From positions 34,230,501 through 34,294,500 of the forward strand of contig NC_079879.1 of NCBI RefSeq assembly GCF_029227915.1: a stretch of 64,000 nucleotides of DNA, in the 5' to 3' direction. The position numbers and the translations under genes were made by a program. The stretch is from Hydractinia symbiolongicarpus. Lineage: Eukaryota; Cnidaria; Hydrozoa; Anthoathecata; Hydractiniidae. Shown piece after piece: positions 12,401-27,400 of the stretch (positions within the stretch are counted from its first letter, which is position 1; every line of letters starts with the position of its first letter). The notes under the pieces were generated by a model. The model was not told where the DNA came from, made no database searches, and worked only from the letters and a program-made list of their open reading frames with translations.

Positions 12401-15400
12401 TGAATTGTCATTCAAAGTATTAGATGTTGAAGGCACCCTGTGACCAAATAAATCTCCATAATAATAGGATTGTATAATTAAAAATGGGATTATAAAGGAG
12501 CTATACATGTCCTGTAGTTTAAGGGGGAAATAACTTCTACGTCGAGTATGTTATGAAAGAAATTTATTACCTTTGTTACTACGCAACGATTTCAAGTGAC
12601 TTGCTTAAATTCATCCGTCTTGGTATTCTTTTTTTATATTACATCTATTTTATTTTCCTTAATTCTTTTATTGATTAGTAAACACTTTTTGAATATACAC
12701 TATATGTAAAACACATTCATAAAGCGCCTTCAACGCCCAGGCGCAATTATCTTCTGCTAAATTTATTGCACGCGATTCTGTGATAGTTCAAATGAAGTTT
12801 AGAAAATGGATAACCTAGTTCGTTGGCGACCATAGTCAAGGTAGAGTTTGATACGGTAACCTCGATCCCAATAATGTTCATTTATGTTCTTTATCTGGAA
12901 TTTTGCTTTGTATAAGTAAATCAAGCAATCTATTAGATAAAATCAGATCAATGGGTCGTTCTATGCTTGTTTGGTTAAACCAAAAAGAAGAAAATAGGCC
13001 TGGGAACGAGTGAAGCCCAACTTTGCTGCAGAGAACAAAAATACCGAAAGGCGTCCTTCGATTTTTACTCGGAGTGTTTTTAGGAGATAGGTGCTATAAC
13101 GAGGGTGCTTATTAAATTTTCGAAACCATAAAAAATAAATTTCATTGTATATCTAAAAATAGTTTCCATGCAAACAGAAAATTATTTTGTTGCCACACCT
13201 TTTCCAGCAAATCATCCCTAAAAGTTAATTTGTTTTAGTGCTGCATTACGTTTTATCTCTTGCTTTTTAAATAACTCCCTTAGGGTGGACTTTTATTGAA
13301 AATAGGTGTAAAAAAAGTAAACAAATTAACATCAAAAAAATAGTTTTAGGTTATCCCTAAATTCTTAATGTTAGTCAGGGGAAAGCCCAATAATTGGCGT
13401 TTTTAACCAAGAACTGTTCAATTCAGATGTGAAAAGGAAACAAAACTTTGGTTTACTTATTGAATCATAACCACAAGGGAAAATAGAGGGGTTAATTTTT
13501 TTTTAAGAAGTAAATTAGCTTTGGACCATTAGTCTTGTTTATGCAACATCCAATATTATTTGTCCAATTAAGTAGGTTCAACCAAAATATCAACACAATC
13601 TTGTGAAAAGTTTAAAACCACACAGAAATAAAAATAATATGGAATAAAAAAATCAAAAAAAATATAAACAAAAATTTTGGGCATTTTGTTTTAACTTCTT
13701 TGAGTTACTAGTCATTTTCCATGTTGTGCATAGCACGAAATCACTGTTTTTTATCGGGATACTTTTTATTTGGATACTTTTCATCGGGATAATCGGGTTA
13801 ATTATCAGGAACTAAACAACTTCGCTATACCCAATGTATTTTAAAAGCAACGTATTTCTCGACGTGGTGAACTCGCTTTTAAAGCAAGACCAAACTTGTT
13901 TGTACGGATGGATGACGTCATCATTTGGAAACGAAGGCTACTTGTGTTCACAATAAAGACATGATGAAAGCAAACCAACCTTTTGTTTTTACTGCTAGAA
14001 AAAAATTCTAATTTATTTATTGACTCATTGTTGTAGTTGTTTACAAAAGTTCAACTTAAAAGGAGCAGTATTTTCTTAAAGTATACATATTTGAGATAGA
14101 ATTACTAAACAGGAGAAAATTTTGCCATTAATAATCGCGAATTTAATGTTATGAAAGAGAAAGAACTGAACATAAATGCTGGCGACGAAAATGAGACTAA
14201 AGCAAGATGAAATTCGACATTTTTTATCGTCGACGTCATTTGTGCCGGAGATAGTACGCGACGTGCCGGTCATGGTAATGGCTTTAAAGTTAATAAATAT
14301 TTTAAAAAATAATTCGCAACTGTTTTGTTTGCCGTTCTGATATGCCTGAACAGCTAAAAATACATGTCTACCTATCACGGATGCACTCCATTCACTTAGA
14401 CGTTTAGAAGTGATACAATTATGAAAGAGGAAAACATGCTGCTTTGTGGGTAATTGTGTAAAAAGAATCACAAATTTCATAATGTTTACTATTGCTACTG
14501 TAGTGTGTTTGAAGCATGTTTGGAAGATTTAACCTTGTATTTAGTAATAACCACATCATATTTATTAGTAACCATGCCATATTTAGTAGTAACCACGCCA
14601 TATTTAGTAGTTGCCACGCCATATTTAGTAGTAGCAAGGGTGTGAACAAGTACACGATTGATTTGAATGATATAATCAAGAATAAATATAAAAAATAATA
14701 GATTTATTAAACCTAACTTAAGTTCTGACCCTAACTGACTCCAGGAAAATTTTTTATGGCTTTCACAAATGGATGAAATCATATTGAAACCAAGGTCTTT
14801 CCGCGGCTTTTACACAGCGCTCCGACATCAACTTTCTGCAAACTCAGCATGAATCAAAGTAACTGAATTCCTCGTAATATAATTCGTAGAATGCATTCTG
14901 CAAAATACATATTTACATGTTTATGTATACTGTTTGTTTTCCCGGTCGATTTAATGAGTTATTTTTGTCAACATTTTTTTAAGCTCGTCTCTAGCTGTAG
15001 AAGCATCACGAACATCTTCAGTAAGGACACTAATAATTATTTTTTTAGTTCAAGATCATTCAAGTTCAAGAGAAATTTCCAAACGACAAGCTCGATTTGG
15101 ATGTATCGCTAGAAGAACATGAAGTGAGTAATTTACGTAGTCGTCAATTTAAAAAGTGACTTTCACATATATCAGTATTTGGTAGTAAAACATGCACGTT
15201 ACTTTCATATAATATTTATAAGCAACTTAGTACTTTTGAGAGTAGAAAGAAAGGGTCTGTTACGTATCAAATCTGCATGCGAAGAGAATTCTTTATTGTG
15301 ATCATCTGAAATAGTTTACAAATCTGTGTTCAGTGTCATGCGAAATTTTTGTTGGTAAAAAATGAAGAGAATCAAAAAAATTATCCCTCTGATCAGACCT

Positions 15401-18400
15401 CCGTGTTTTTTACATTTGTTTTCGACAGCAAGAAATTTATGAGCATTAATTTGTTGCAGCCCCCAGGGTCTCTGGGCCTGAGCCGTTATTATGAAGCGGA
15501 GTTAATTAAAAAGGCAAAATGCTCTGGGAATGAGCTTCTGACAATTTATATAAATAACGCCCTTTTTAAACAAACGTCACTTTAAATGAACGCCCGGATA
15601 AAAAGCTAGAAATTTAAATAAACGCCCAGAAAAATTAGAATTATTAGTCAGAATTAACTAGCTGATTAAATATCAACAATCTTGTCTCCAGGCTTTTATT
15701 TTGCGTTCTTAGGTTATTACCACGCTAAAAAGAATAACAATCTGTAATCAATGGACAAAAACGAAAATAGTCATTAAACTATTTTGTAAATAAATAAACT
15801 TTATATATTTAGAAATTAAAACACAGAAGATATAACTCGCCTAACATGAGACACAAAAAGTGAGTAGAATACATGCATTTGTGTTTATTTATTTATTACG
15901 TTATTGCGTTTTTCCCTCTCGGAGACTCTGTACCTTTTATTTTGGTTAATTGTATGGACTGTTATGCGCAGGGTACTTTGTTAACAGATTATTCGTAGCT
16001 AGCGTAATGTGAGAAGGAAGGAAGGTAGGAAATTGTATTGTATGTTCGATGTTATTTATAAGCGTAACAAGACTTCCTGAAGCAAGTAAAAGTTAGAAAG
16101 GCAGGAGGTGTAGCTAACAGTTTTGCATGTAAATAAAAATGTCGGGGAGCACATAAAAATATAGCTATGAATCGTGTTTACAAAAAATCTATGCGCAAAT
16201 TGTGTTACGAGAGGGGTAGGACTTTACTTTTTTTCTGTGAATATTCATTCATAAACATAAAACTAGATGGAATTAAAAAGCTTCCGCAAGCTTTTACATC
16301 TAAAAAAACGCAAATGGACTAGGAACGAGGATATTTTTGCATTCACACAGATATTGATTTTGAAATTACACCACTTCTTATGACGTAATTAAGTGTGATG
16401 AATCTGCAGAATAAAAAACATTTGTTTCTCGTTCAGAAGAAGCCTGGGAAGAAAGTTTATTTGCTAGCTTGGGTAAAATACACGCTAGATGGGCTTTATT
16501 TAAGAATCACACCAAATCTTGGGGACAAGGTTGGGTTGGTTAAACAATGCAAAAAACGAAAACTTATATCGTGTCCGGAGTTTCTTTTAAGAAAGGAAAA
16601 AAGCTAGCCTTGCTATCAATTTCATGTTTTTGTTGTCGCAAGATTGGTGCCAGTAAAATTTCTAATTGATGTGTCCACTTTCAACATTTCCTCTCTTTAC
16701 TACAAAGTCATTAACAACAGCCTGGTTCTAAGGACTCTTTTATTTATTTGCTGATTTTTACAGCAAGCAGAAACCGAGAACAAGGTTGCGACGTCCACTT
16801 TCACGTTAGCAAAGATTGTGCAATGGTAATCAAACACTTGCGATTTTAAACTTTTGGTTGTATCTTATATGTAGATATCCACTATCTCCAGCTTACATCG
16901 CGGGCAACCAAGTTAGAACAATGCTAAATGCATCTTTAGCGCACTATGTAGCAAAGATCCGGTCGGAGAAATTGATGAGACAACCTATTTGCTACATTTC
17001 AATTTGCTTACGAGAAAAACAAACTCGTCTCATCCGTTAGTTATTGGTTTCGGAAGGCCCGTCGAAAGTTTCTTGTTAAATAAAAAACACCTAACATTGG
17101 GGACGGATTTTTATATGGCTAGAAAATATCAGAAGCATTGTTTCCGATCTCAAAGTCTTAATACTAAGCTTATATTTTTTATATATTTTCTCCATCCTTG
17201 TTTCCAGAGTATATAGCCTAGAACCGTTACCACGAGTCATTGCTAATGTCATTATAAAGAAAAAATGTCCTGGAGGGGAGGTTGAATATTTTTATTCATA
17301 ATACTTTCTAACAAACTTCCGCTTCGTCAATCTAGCAGCTAGAGTAGTGACTATCCCGAGATTTTTAAATGTATTGCAAGAATCCAGCGAAGTCAAAGTT
17401 TAAGATGACCTTTGTGTTGTTTTTCTCATTAAAATAAAAAAACCCTCAGTTTTTTCAGCTATTAAAACTTTAAACTATGGAGATGCGTGAACCATTTTTG
17501 CTTTCTTTTAACGTCTCTGTCTTTCGATGACATAATAATCTGTACAAAGTGATTTAACTTCTGAATTGATTTGTCGCAAGATTTGAATGAAGGGTTTAAA
17601 CCAATTTTCTAGTATTTAAAACAAAGCCTTCTTGAAAGGGATATAAGATTCTAAATCTTTATCGATCAATCTTTTATCAGAATAAAGTTGACATAAAATG
17701 GAGAGAGAGAAAGAGAGTCTTTTTTTTAAGTTTGTACAATTTTGATTTGACAAATATTTATTCGTGATAAAAGTAATTTAATTTAAAAAAAAGAAAAAAC
17801 GAAAAGTCAACATGTTTGTTTGTTTTTGTTTGTTTTGTAGTTGTTGCTGTTGTTTATTTGTTGTTGTTTTGGATAAATCTGACGTGTTGCAGCTTATAAA
17901 CAAAACTTTGATGTTACTGTGTATAAAAAAATAACAAACTTTATGTTAATAAATACGTGTACATGAGAGCAAAAAAAATCTTTGTTTTAACATTTTCAAA
18001 AATGGCTGACAAAATTTTATAACGTAATATATTAAGTAAATATAGTAATAAAAAGAAAAGAAAAAACATAATTAAGTAAAGATTTTAACAAAGGAGGAAT
18101 ATTTATTCTAAACATGACAGAACTTGATCGTAAAAAACCAAGTATTCATTTGGAGTTACCGGCTATCTCTGGGTACTCGATCGTTGGCTCTGAAACATAT
18201 CTGAAAGAGAAGAGAAAAAGACCTTTAAGTTTATCAAGTATTAAAGATTTACGCATAGTTAAACAAGACAAAACTGTATCGAAGGAAGAAGAGCATAGAA
18301 CAAGATTGAGAAGTCTTGTTATAGCTTCAGCTGCTCTGGCGAAATTTAAAAATCATGCTACGATGAAGAGAAAAGAAAAACGACAAACTTCGACAAAATC

Positions 18401-21400
18401 CGCTCCCTCAACACCTAACTTGATTCACGCAAACAGACTAAGTAAAATTGATGTTGAAGATATATTTGATGTTCAATCTTGTAGAAGGTATGTCTGTGTA
18501 CACGTAAAATCCTGTGTATAGCATAAAAAATAGCTAATATGTAGCAGTCATTGTATGAGTACAGGGAAAATTTTTTCCTTATGTGGTTTCCCGGATAAAT
18601 TTAATTTGAGTTTTTAAAGCCTGATTTTATCTAATATAACTTCGTAAAAGTAAAAAAATTGAATTCCTAATTTTCATGGTGAAGGAAAATGACAACTTTA
18701 CCGGTTTTTGAACGTTACCTTTAACCTGTGAGAAAGTATGGTAGGTTAGTATTGTTTCTCATAAAAAAGGTGTCGCTAGCGTCTTCAAAAAATAGGTTGA
18801 ACATAATTCTGTTTGTGTTCTGTATCAGCTAACAGGCGACAAGCTTTCTTTTTTGACACCGAACAATTCAAAGGAGGGTAAAAGAATCCTTTGAAATCTG
18901 GTAACAAGATGAGGCTTCATGTGATGAAATGTTATGGCAACAAGGATTAGAAAAATAAACTATGTTGTTAGAAGAAGACATTTTCTAGTCACCTAAACCA
19001 GTTTAAACCTTTTCAAAATTTGGTTTTTTTATTATAAAATCAGTTTGGCTTAAGTGTACAACTTTTCGTACAGTTTGTTTATGTTCCTGTTGGCGCCTTT
19101 GTATCAGTAGGTACGAGTCACATGTAACAGTCAACACGAAATCAGCTGACACTTTGTTTAACATATTTTCTGGTGTTTAAGTTCTGTGAAGTAAGAGTGC
19201 TAGGCAGTATGACGTAGGAGGGATTCTAACCTCACATGTTTATTTACCTAAAACCGTGGAGGGAATATTTGTAATAATTTGGTTTTATAAGACAAATATC
19301 GGATTTGTGGATGACAATCGGATAATCATCATCTTATTATCTCAAGTTCTTGCAACAGACTTTCTACGTTTGTATTGACCAATTGAACACTGAACTCATA
19401 AACTTTAACTTCTGAAGTATCCGATTCACAAAAAAAAAAACGCGAATAAATGAATGAATTGGAAATAAAAGTAAATTTTGTTGTTGTTTATTTAAATTAT
19501 ATAATAAAAGCAATAATTCAATTTTTGGTATCTTTCAGAATTTTTTTGGGGGGATGAGTAGACGTAAGAAGAGAAAATTTCAAAGTCTGACTGTGTAAAT
19601 TCGAAATAAACAATATATGGCGGTATGAAGCAAGGGCTGATCAACAACCCTGTCCCCAGGATCCTATGCGAATAGCGCTGCGGCTTAAAGAACTAGGAAA
19701 ATTACTCTGAAAACAACGAAGACATAAATGATTGGAAAGTGAGTACAAAATAAAAAATAATTATTCCAGTTATATCACTAAAAAAATTTGGAACCACTGT
19801 GCTTAACTTTTGATGTGGTTGGCTTTTGTAATAACAATAAGAAATGACGAAAATTTAACAGAGGTTAGCTGACGTTAGCTGACGTTACGTTAATATTGCA
19901 AATTGGTGGACCTGTTAACATTTGCGGCTGCCATAATAATTCTTGATGGATGTCGGTGAGATCACAAAAATTTGTCAAATTAATTGTTCAAGCTGACATG
20001 GAAATGATAGCTAAACAATTGTAATTAATTTTAGTTTAATTAGCTTGTAATTATTGTTGCCATAGTAACATATTGACCTTAATTGTTCGTATGTTCTGAT
20101 TAGATTCTTATATCACTTCTAAATAATTAAAGCAGGAATTTTTTAGCACGAGCCTGCGTGGCATTAACTTACTCTGTGGTAATTTGCACGTATAAGGGTT
20201 ATTATGGTGAAACAAAAAAAATTTAACTGACAGAGGGAGATAAATACAGAATGACGTTCTCTTACTGGAACACATTACCTCTCTACCGAAAGCCGAAAAA
20301 ACTTCCAGATTATAATAGTAAAAAAAGTCAAGTGTTGAGACAGTGGAGCTTAACTAGAAGTAAAGTGAATTTTAAAAGAACAGTATCTAGTGGAGACGTG
20401 TGTAAGCCGTTGTAAGTGTAGTGTATTTTATTTTAACCAACGTTCAGACTATACAGCTACACAAAGTCTTTCATTTCCATTCAATGGAGACCAACAAACA
20501 TGCTGGAGAAGCTGCGATACATTTACACTATTTTCATTTTTAGAAATTTGTCAAGTGATATAGAAATCGAACGAAAGCTGAACGATGATACAGAAAGAGG
20601 CGGAGGAAGAGCGTCCCCCACCTCTCCTACGTTGGTGCGAAGACTGTACATACAAGAAGGACCAGTAAAATTGTCGTCGGTATGCAAAACAATTTTTGAA
20701 CAATGATTACCCAGAATCGACAGGACTGTTGCCACCATGTGCCTAAACAAGTTGTAACTCCTTCCTCTTTCTCCCTTCTTTCTTCCCACTTTCTCCTGTA
20801 CCGGAAAAAAATTCACTTTTTAGTATTTTTTTACAATAAACTCTTTTCCTCGTTGGTGTTTCTGTCAAAAATTTTCATACAAAACATTAGTCGTAAGACC
20901 GTAGAAAAATTCACGAGAATTTTTTCATATCACTGCACGCAGCTTGTCTCACAGACAGAAAGTGAGAAATATAATATAGAGATTTTTAAACTTTTAAAGT
21001 CTTGTTAAATGCTTTTCTTTTAATTTAAGACAACTTCTACGAATGAGCGCTATTTCATCTTATTTAATGATCTCCTCCTGGTTGCAAAGCCGAAGTAAGT
21101 AGAGCATTCTTCTATAATTAGAAAATGACGCCATTTATACAAACACTGTATGTAATATGAGATGTACCGACATTTTTAAATGACTTGTTGTTTTTATTAC
21201 CTTTTATTGGTTGAACTTTAGATTTATTACTTCGGAACAAAAAATTACCTTCATTAGCGGTCTTATAAATAGATTTAACTTTCTTCAGTTCACGCAACAA
21301 AATAGGCTGCAATCATTACGCTTACAACTTATCGATTTTTTATCGATATTAATGACATTAAAAAAAATATAGACCTTTTTGTATATATCTTTTTTTAATT

Positions 21401-24400
21401 TTAAAATCAGCAAAATCAAAACAAACAAGCACAAAGAGACTAAGTCTTGTAGAGTTTTAAAGCAAAAACATAATGGTATAGATAAAACAATAAAAACTGA
21501 GAAAAAGAGTCTGGTATCGAACTTGGCCAAGTGTGTGATAAAAACACAAGTTATTATTCAAAAAGCTACTTCACCATCTTTCATAGGATATTCTATTTTT
21601 AGATCCACCTCCAACTTTAAACTCAAAGAACGCGTGAGAGTAAGCGAGATATGGTTGGCTCATTGCATAGATGATGTAACAGAAGCAACCGTGATACATG
21701 ATAGATCCTTTGTGATTGGATGGCCGACAACGAATTACGTAGCAGCATTTAAGTAAGCCAACGATCTGCCCTACATAAATTGTTTTTGTTGGTAGAAATA
21801 GCTTCTCATGAGATACATTTTTTTTAAATCTTAGCTCCACCGAAGAAAAAGAATTATGGTTCACTGCGCTTGAAAAGTAAGTTTTTATTAGATTTTAGCA
21901 AGGACAAATAAGTTTTGAGATGAGTTTTTATATACGTTGGTAAGATCCTGTAGAGTTGAAATAAGACTAGACTAACACTTGTTGCCTCGCCTAATTCTAA
22001 CCCGTTTTATAAAAGCTATTGCTTTGTGGACAATTAAAGGTCTGTTTACATTACGAAAGATAAAATAATGCTAACGTTGTTTGTTTTGCAAGAAACATGG
22101 CGACAAGTCAAATTTCAATTGTTTCTCCTAACTTAGGTTTACTATGAGTGGGAGGAAGTATATATTAGGGTTAGATACATCTGAAGTGATGCATAGTAAA
22201 TTCGTAAAACAGAAATTATAGTAGACTTATCAGCCATGAATTAAAAAAAACTTTTCTTTCTTTTTTTGAAAGTTCTAAAAGATGTTTAAAAACCGGTTCT
22301 TGTTTTTTTTAAAGTTGTCAACAACATTTTGAACAAAAACATATTACGAAAGATAAAAAAGTAATTCAGTTTATGTGTTATTTAAACATGTTAAAAGCTT
22401 TCAAATCTAGCAAAAAACGAAAAACATGACAGGGAAACGTTAAAGTCAGAAATTTTAAATAAAAAATGAATAAAGATGGAAGCTGTACAAAATGCAGGAC
22501 ATTTTACTGGATACATCGTTAAAAAATTGAATCCTGTTTCAATTATCGTTAGGTAAACAATTTTATTTAAACTTGAAGTCAATGTCTTTTTACGCTGTAG
22601 TGGTAGCTTTTAATATGGTGGAATGATTACCAAAAATAGCAATATTTTTTAGGCGAATTAACAAAACGTTTCTTAAAGTCGAGTTTCTTATTAAAAAGAA
22701 CCAGAACAAGAAAAAAAAGTTCAAAATGGCGTACAAAAGTACTCATTGATGTGGCCTTATAAGTTTTTATTTTAACTTTTTTGTTGACTGACGATAGCGC
22801 TTAAAGTACATCTGAGCGATTTTTTCTTATTTTAGAAGTATCAACGAGAGGCGAGAACAAGAAGAACCAAAAGCAGTCATAATTAAGGTTTACAACCGGA
22901 CGAATAACGATGATGTATGCACACAACAGGTATGCACATCTATACGAATTAACCCCTTAAAACAAATAGTGTTTAACTGATTTAAAATGACGAATTTTTT
23001 TTAAAAAATTAAAACAAATTGGACTCTAGTTTGCAATGCTTTACGATTGAGAACGTAAAATAAAAAGGAAATAAAACTCGCTAACCCATTCATATTATTA
23101 CGTACCTATCAGGTAATGAAGGGATAAATGAGTGCACATTTTTTTCTTTTTTAGACTGCGTCATTTTCCGTCACATCGAAAGAAGACGCACGTAGCGTTA
23201 TCAAGACTTCACTGGACCAGTTTCAATATCAGGTAGAAACAGCTTAAACAAATTGTTTATAAAATTCTCGAATAAATATGCATTTGGAATTTTTGGTTTA
23301 TTCTAAAATATTTTAGGCCACGTAATATAAGGTTAAAAAAATTTAAATGAAAAAGGTGGTTGAAAATATCCTACTTTCTTCGTCCATAGTTATCTGTTAA
23401 GTTATCTGTTGTTTTATATTCTACATATCTGTATGCATACACACTACATTTTGGAAATAAATATCAATTTGCCATAATCGAAGGTAACTGACAATGTTTG
23501 AACGCTCTGAATTAAGGATGGCGAATTGGTTGTCAGGTATTGTGACATCATGTGATTCACTTTATTTTTATCAGAACGAAGATCCTAACGATTATCAATT
23601 GTGGCTGTCAGCTAAAGATCATGTACCGTATCCACTATTAGGTAAGCTTAAGCAATGCGCTTAAATACATCAAGAATCATCCTCATTCCCAGGTCTCTTC
23701 TATCTCTTTCTCGGATAGAGTTTCTAAGAGATTGATCGCAAGTAATGTAATCGCAATTTTATTGATTCGACATAGATGTACAAAGGTCACATCTACTCCT
23801 TCTGTGTTTTGTATGAAATTTTTTATTCATTTATTTGATTTTTTTTTGTTGTATAGGTCACGAACTACCTTATTCGATAAAGATGAACTATTCTCGATCG
23901 ATACAAGAGCAGACGCACGATGAAAACGATAATCATTACGACACAACATCCATTATACAGCAAGGCAAAAACTGTCAGTTCGTACTCAAAAAGACCAAGA
24001 AAGGAGGAAATCGTGTCAACTTAGGCAAGGTTTATTTTTTCTTTCTTCTCTACAATAATGATCGTAATCTGTTCAAAATGGTTGCGCGCAGCTTTAATTA
24101 AACTCGATTTGAACCGGCTTTGAACGAAGCGGGAATCGCGTTTCTGCCGGACGATAACTCCTGATCTTGTGAATAGTCTACCATGTTACCACCATTACTA
24201 CGTTTAAATTTCACGATTTTTACGAAATTAAGAAAATAAGAAATTTTATTGCAACATGTCAACATCAAAAATAAAAAAATGAAAGACACTAATTAACCAT
24301 TAAATAATATATTTTGCAATTATTCTGATATCACGTGATCAAAACTTAGTTCTGGATCATTAACACGTGTTTAATCAAGTGTAACATTTTCAATGTGTTA

Positions 24401-27400
24401 CCAAATCTGACAATGAATGCATTAAAAATGGTAGTTTAAGATGGGAAGAGAAACATTTTATCGTATCTCTTAATGAAATCACAGTACGTTAACATGTGAA
24501 AGAGTTTTAGCGAAAATAACAGAATGGCAATACATTTTGACTTAAAAATTATACGTTTTATTAAAAGTAGGTATTCCGTTTGTTAATTTAAGCGGTAGAA
24601 GAGAAATGAGGAAGAAGGTGAATAGTTCACAAAGCCATACCACTTAGTACACCTAGCTATCTGCGAATAAGGAAGAAAAACGACAAATGTCGAGGGTAGA
24701 TTTGTATTGCAGTTCACTATTTTCCTTATTGCACAACTGTAAGCGGGAAACAAGTCATGTATAGTGTAAAAGTTATTGGTGGAAGACACTAGCCAGGGAA
24801 TAATCCCTTTTAATAGTCATGTGCTTAACAAACACTTTAAAACGTTACCAACTTCACGTTACTTATGTCACATTTGGACAACACAGAGACGCTAATCACG
24901 TGATGCTAGAATAATTTTTTTCGCAAATAAAAAAATTTTACCATCCAACGATTAGTGTACAAAAAATTTAACTTTTAACCTTTTGATAAGTTGATATCCA
25001 AATATAATAACAATAAGACAGAAAAATTAAGAACACGATTCTGTATGTCAGTGCAAAGCGTTGATTCGAGATTCAAAAAACTTGAGGATGAGAGTATAAT
25101 GCGAACAAGAGGATATTTTAAGTTAAAAATCCACGGTTTTGCCCGTTGATATATCATATTATATATTAACCGCATTTCGTGTGTGTCTTTACTGCGGTTA
25201 CTATTTTACGTGTCACACAGACGTATACGGGTGCTATAAAGGAGATTAAAAAAAATTAATTACACTAAAGAAATATATCTTTTCTATAAATTTACGTATC
25301 AGTGTATCACTCAGATTTTTCTTTCTTTAAACAATACCGAAATTTAGACAACCCCGTTCGTAGGCCGTCAAATTAAATTGCTATCGGCTTAGAAGAGTCC
25401 TGGAGGCGAGGTTGAAAACTTTCCGTGTTAAAGTGCAGATTCGTCACATTTTGAACTCTTTTTATACAATATATATAAGTTACAAATAAGTTAATTCAAA
25501 GTATGTATAAAATTTCTGTTTCAATCAAAATGATCATCATCATTAATCTAATTATACTTTTTCTTGCTAAACTTTAAAATATAAATGTTTGATTTGTCAC
25601 GAAAATATACATTGAAACTGTTTGAGTGGTATGTGAGTGGATGTGATATGATAATGTGTAAGTCATACAGGATAGGCCATAAGGTAGTTTGAGATGCAAT
25701 TATTTCGCTGTTGCTTATTGACAAGTTTTTATAGTGTGTGAATTTTCATTTTAGACATCGCCAACGCTCAACGAAAGTGGAAGAATCCCATCAAAAAATC
25801 TCCGATCATTAACTGGGCGATGAATAAAAAATCTGTGAAAGCTCCCTACAACCAGATGGAAATGCTACCCCCGGGAAAGTAGGTGTTTAACAAGTTACTG
25901 AAACTTAAGGCAAAATAAATAAATAAATATATTGATAAACTTTTGAAAGAAATTTTACGGTGGTTTTAGATAACAAAAACTTCACGTAATAATAATTTTT
26001 ATGCGACTATTTAATTTATGCTGCACTAAGGCTTAGACATTTCCACATCACAACCGCTCATCAACAAAGGATGTAAGTTTTTTTATTTGGAGGAACATGA
26101 TGAAAAATAATTTTTACAAATAAAACTTTACAATGTATGGAAACTACTTTCTTCATTAAAAAAAGCAAAATAGATTTTTCCTGATATCACCGATGTGGTC
26201 ATTGCTACCAGATTCATAATGTCAGAAAATATACAATGCAGCCAAATATGATTAAATATATCGACCCTCGTGACCAGGGCTCTTCTACGCCTACGTTATT
26301 CTGACATAGAACGACTCCATCAGCACGTTAACAGGTAAAAACCTTACTACGAAAACTAGGGTTTAAAAAACTTCTATATTTTCTATAGGCTTTTTGGAAA
26401 TCCATTGACGCAACTATCAACGGAAGAAAATCTCATACCGAAACCAATCCAGGTAAAAATCTTATTTATCTAGTCGTTTTTATGAACTCAGTCTGTGGAT
26501 ACGTGCTTTCTCAACACAAATAATGACCCGGACATTTTAGGCCATACGGCAATAAGTAACATGAGATGCCGTACGATTCTACACGAACCATGATAGGATT
26601 TGTCTTCGTGAAAGTCTAAGTACTGACTTTAAAACCCAAAGTGCAAAATCGGATACCAATTTCATGACAATTGACTTGAAACGAAAAAAAAAGCAGAATA
26701 ATTTTTAATAAGGCGCGATTTTTAATTAGTTGTTTAATTAGTTGTCTGATTATTTGTCCATGTTTGTATCACAAACCTGCTTTCCTTAAGGACATCCTAA
26801 CTCAGTTGTTTCGAAAGGGTCCATCCACTACTGGAATATTTCGTAAATCAGCTCTTCTAAGAACAGCCAAGCAAGTGCGGCAAATGTTGGATGCTGGTAA
26901 GAATTACATGAAATGTTGTCTCGACTATATAGAGTACTGAGAGCAAAGTTGTTTCGTGACACACTAACGCATTTGTTACTGTCCTCTTTTCCAGTCTTTT
27001 TTGTACTCAGTTTTTGCTGATTTTTTATTTATTAGGCAAGGAAGTGGACTTTGAAGAGAAAAGTGCAATTGTTCTTGCCACGGTATTGAAAGAATTCTTT
27101 CGTTCGTTGCCAGACAGTTTGATCATATCTGAGTTATACGACGAGTTATCCGCGACAAAATCAATATCGGATACAACAAGTCGCGTTGAACAAGTTAAAA
27201 GGTGTGTAAAGTCTTAACTTTGATTTTTTATAATTCAATTTCAAAGTAACTTTAAATAATGTTTTATTCTATTTTAGAATCCTTCAAAATCTTCCTCAAG
27301 AAAATTACGACATCGTCATGAAATTCATGTGCGCGCTACACCACATTCAAAGATTCTCGGAAAGAAATAACATGAACTCTTACAACTTGTCGATATGCGT

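Larger units (their letters stand above)
6415..15048. other. Long intron of the Rho regulator locus
   Basis: Apart from the alternative first exons at 9085 and 11295, the 15-bp minisatellite and the 21-bp minisatellite, only AT-rich sequence without convincing exons is seen. Any promoters of the alternative exons must lie here, but no clear core motif stood out. Confidence 0.5.

Noticed and set aside
16395-16607. 70-codon frame with KPGKKVYLLAWVKY
   Set aside because: No domain, no phase-compatible donor, and contains words that look like dispersed repeat (GGGGACAAGGTTGG).
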